A stretch of 7,603 bases of DNA from NCBI GenBank assembly GCA_025965735.1, contig JAOPWK010000222.1:1-7603 (forward strand), written 5' to 3'. Under the pieces are notes generated by a model. It ran no database searches, was not told the origin of the DNA, and was given only the letters and a program-made list of their open reading frames with translations. The position numbers and the translations under genes are program-made. This DNA comes from Frankiales bacterium (GTDB lineage: Bacteria > Actinomycetota > Actinomycetes > Mycobacteriales > SCTD01). Positions 6,446 through 7,603 of the stretch are shown one piece after another; position 1 is the first letter of the stretch; each line of letters begins with the position of its first letter.

Positions 6446-7603
6446 CTACCGCGCGAAGTCGACGGAGCCGGTCCGCGTGAAGCCCGACCACGACCCCGAG
6501 ACGACGCCGCGCCGGCTCACGGAGTAGATGCCGTCCTCGTCCGAGAGCACGCGCTCGGCCGGCGCGTCCGGCGACACCTGCAGCCGCCCCGCCTCCACCA
6601 GGGTGCGGCCCTCGACGCGGATGCCGAGCGCGGAGGAGGACGGACGGCCCTCCCACGTGCCGTACGGCAGCAGCGCCGTCCGGCGCGCCACGTCGTAGCC
6701 GAAGGCGCGGCTGTCGTCGGCGGCCGGCGTCCACCCTTGGCCGAGCGGCAGCCGGTCGACCTGCACGGGCTTGCTGCGGTCGGACAGGTCGAACAGCGAC
6801 ACCTGCATGCCGGTCGTGCGCCCGTCCGCGTCGGTGTCCATGCCGACGCCCAGCAGCAGGTCGTCTTCGACCGGGTGCAGGTAGGTGGAGAAGCCGGGGA
6901 TCTTCAGCTCGCCGAGCAGGGCGGGCGCCGTGGGGTCGGCCAGGTCCACGACGTAGAGCGGGTCGGTCTGCCGGAACGTCACGACGGTGGCGAGGTCGCC
7001 GAAGTAGCGCACTGCGTAGATGCGCTCGCCGACGCCGAGCCCGTTGAGCCGGCCGACCTGCACGAGGCCGTTGCCGCGCTCCTCCATCACGACGACGCTG
7101 CTCTCGCTCGGGACGTCCCCGCCCCACGGAGGCGCGCTCGTCGTCGCCACCCGCAGGTGCCCCTCGTGCGAGCTGAGCGCCCAGCGGCCCATGACGTAGC
7201 CGGGCACCGAGCCGCTGCCGGTGTACGTGGTGCGGTCGCGGCTCGAGGTGTCGAACGCGTGCAGCTCGGTGGACACCTCCTGCTCGATGTCGGCGGTGGT
7301 TGTGTCCGACGAGGGCAGGTCGGCCGGCGGCGCTGTCGTCCCCCACCGGCTGGTCGCGACGTACAGCCGGTCCTCGGAGGCGTAGACGAGGTCGCCGTCG
7401 GTGGTGACGGCCGTGGTGTCCCGCGGCCCGAGTCCCCGGGCGAGGTCGAGGGTCGTGACCAGCAGCGTGCTGGCGCCCTGCGGGTTCGGCGCGTGCCGGA
7501 CCTGCTCGCAGCCGACCGCCTGCCCGCGGGACAGCTGCATGCCGCCGGGCCCGCGCCGCTCCAGCTGCGGCAGCACGTCGCCAAGCTGCACCTGGCGCGC
7601 GCG
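6446..7603 (-). CDS. Secreted beta-propeller domain protein (COG4880 / Beta_propel type), 5'-partial
   Basis: The frame is open to the window edge, so the N-terminus, where a signal peptide or lipobox would be, is missing; about 385 C-terminal residues are visible. The sequence matches the actinobacterial secreted proteins with a C-terminal beta-propeller distantly related to WD-40 repeats. Diagnostic stretches are GVGERIYAVRYFGD, TFRQTDPLYVVDLADP, GELKIPGFSTYLHP and LLGVGMDTDADG (about nt 6830-7040), then QVSLFDLSD and a terminal blade ending DGIYSVSRRGVVSG. Short strand-rich blades with small acidic turns recur throughout. A lone cysteine (AVGCEQVRH, near nt 7510) is conserved in my recollection of the family. 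The role of these proteins is not established; they are presumed to act outside the membrane in binding. GTG at 7591 and ATG near 7540 are in frame but fall within conserved sequence, so neither is a credible start. The SDR gene follows on the same strand after 85 bp and is probably separately regulated. Confidence 0.85.
   Translation of the reverse strand, partial: RARQVQLGDVLPQLERRGPGGMQLSRGQAVGCEQVRHAPNPQGASTLLVTTLDLARGLGPRDTTAVTTDGDLVYASEDRLYVATSRWGTTAPPADLPSSDTTTADIEQEVSTELHAFDTSSRDRTTYTGSGSVPGYVMGRWALSSHEGHLRVATTSAPPWGGDVPSESSVVVMEERGNGLVQVGRLNGLGVGERIYAVRYFGDLATVVTFRQTDPLYVVDLADPTAPALLGELKIPGFSTYLHPVEDDLLLGVGMDTDADGRTTGMQVSLFDLSDRSKPVQVDRLPLGQGWTPAADDSRAFGYDVARRTALLPYGTWEGRPSSSALGIRVEGRTLVEAGRLQVSPDAPAERVLSDEDGIYSVSRRGVVSGSWSGFTRTGSVDFAR

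Noticed and set aside
5940..7346. A 468-codon minus-strand open frame crossing the SDR and beta-propeller genes
   Set aside because: It is out of frame with both recognised genes, spans the intergenic region with the palindrome, and is a low-complexity Arg/Ala/Pro-rich translation.

Overview
The window is about 70% GC or higher by eye, with dense genes, strong G/C third-position bias and GTG/TTG starts. Together with LGFP repeats, a COG4880-type secreted beta-propeller and an actinobacterial style of cysteine-rich secreted domain, this points to a high-GC actinobacterium. I cannot name the genus from sequence alone.

Layout: (1) nt 2-1057, plus strand, 5'-truncated: a secreted protein with a 16-cysteine domain resembling the methylamine dehydrogenase light chain fold, followed by four LGFP cell-wall repeats. 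(2) nt 1067-2476, minus strand, convergent with (1) across a 9-bp gap: a soluble GAF-GAF-GGDEF protein, a predicted diguanylate cyclase. (3) nt 2701-3906, plus strand, divergent from (2) across a 224-bp gap: SerA, a short E. coli-type phosphoglycerate dehydrogenase with an ACT domain. (4) nt 3903-5273, plus strand, overlapping serA by 4 bp: an FAD-linked D-2-hydroxyacid dehydrogenase. (5) A perfect 14-bp hairpin at nt 5404-5435 separates it from (6) nt 5452-6360, minus strand: an SDR of the peroxisomal multifunctional enzyme type 2 / (3R)-hydroxyacyl-CoA dehydrogenase kind. (7) nt 6446-7603, minus strand, 5'-truncated: a secreted beta-propeller protein. A perfect 16-bp palindrome (nt 6421-6436) lies between (6) and (7).

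The clearest functional unit is serA plus the flavoenzyme. E. coli-type SerA can reduce 2-oxoglutarate to D-2-hydroxyglutarate while regenerating NAD+, and a D-2-hydroxyglutarate dehydrogenase returns that product to 2-oxoglutarate. The overlapping start/stop here suggests the two are made together. The serine-binding residues of the ACT domain are conserved, so feedback inhibition by L-serine is likely. The other genes look like independent units.

The least explained item is the cysteine-rich plus LGFP protein, whose function is unknown. I saw no tRNA, rRNA, CRISPR array, insertion sequence or other mobile element.
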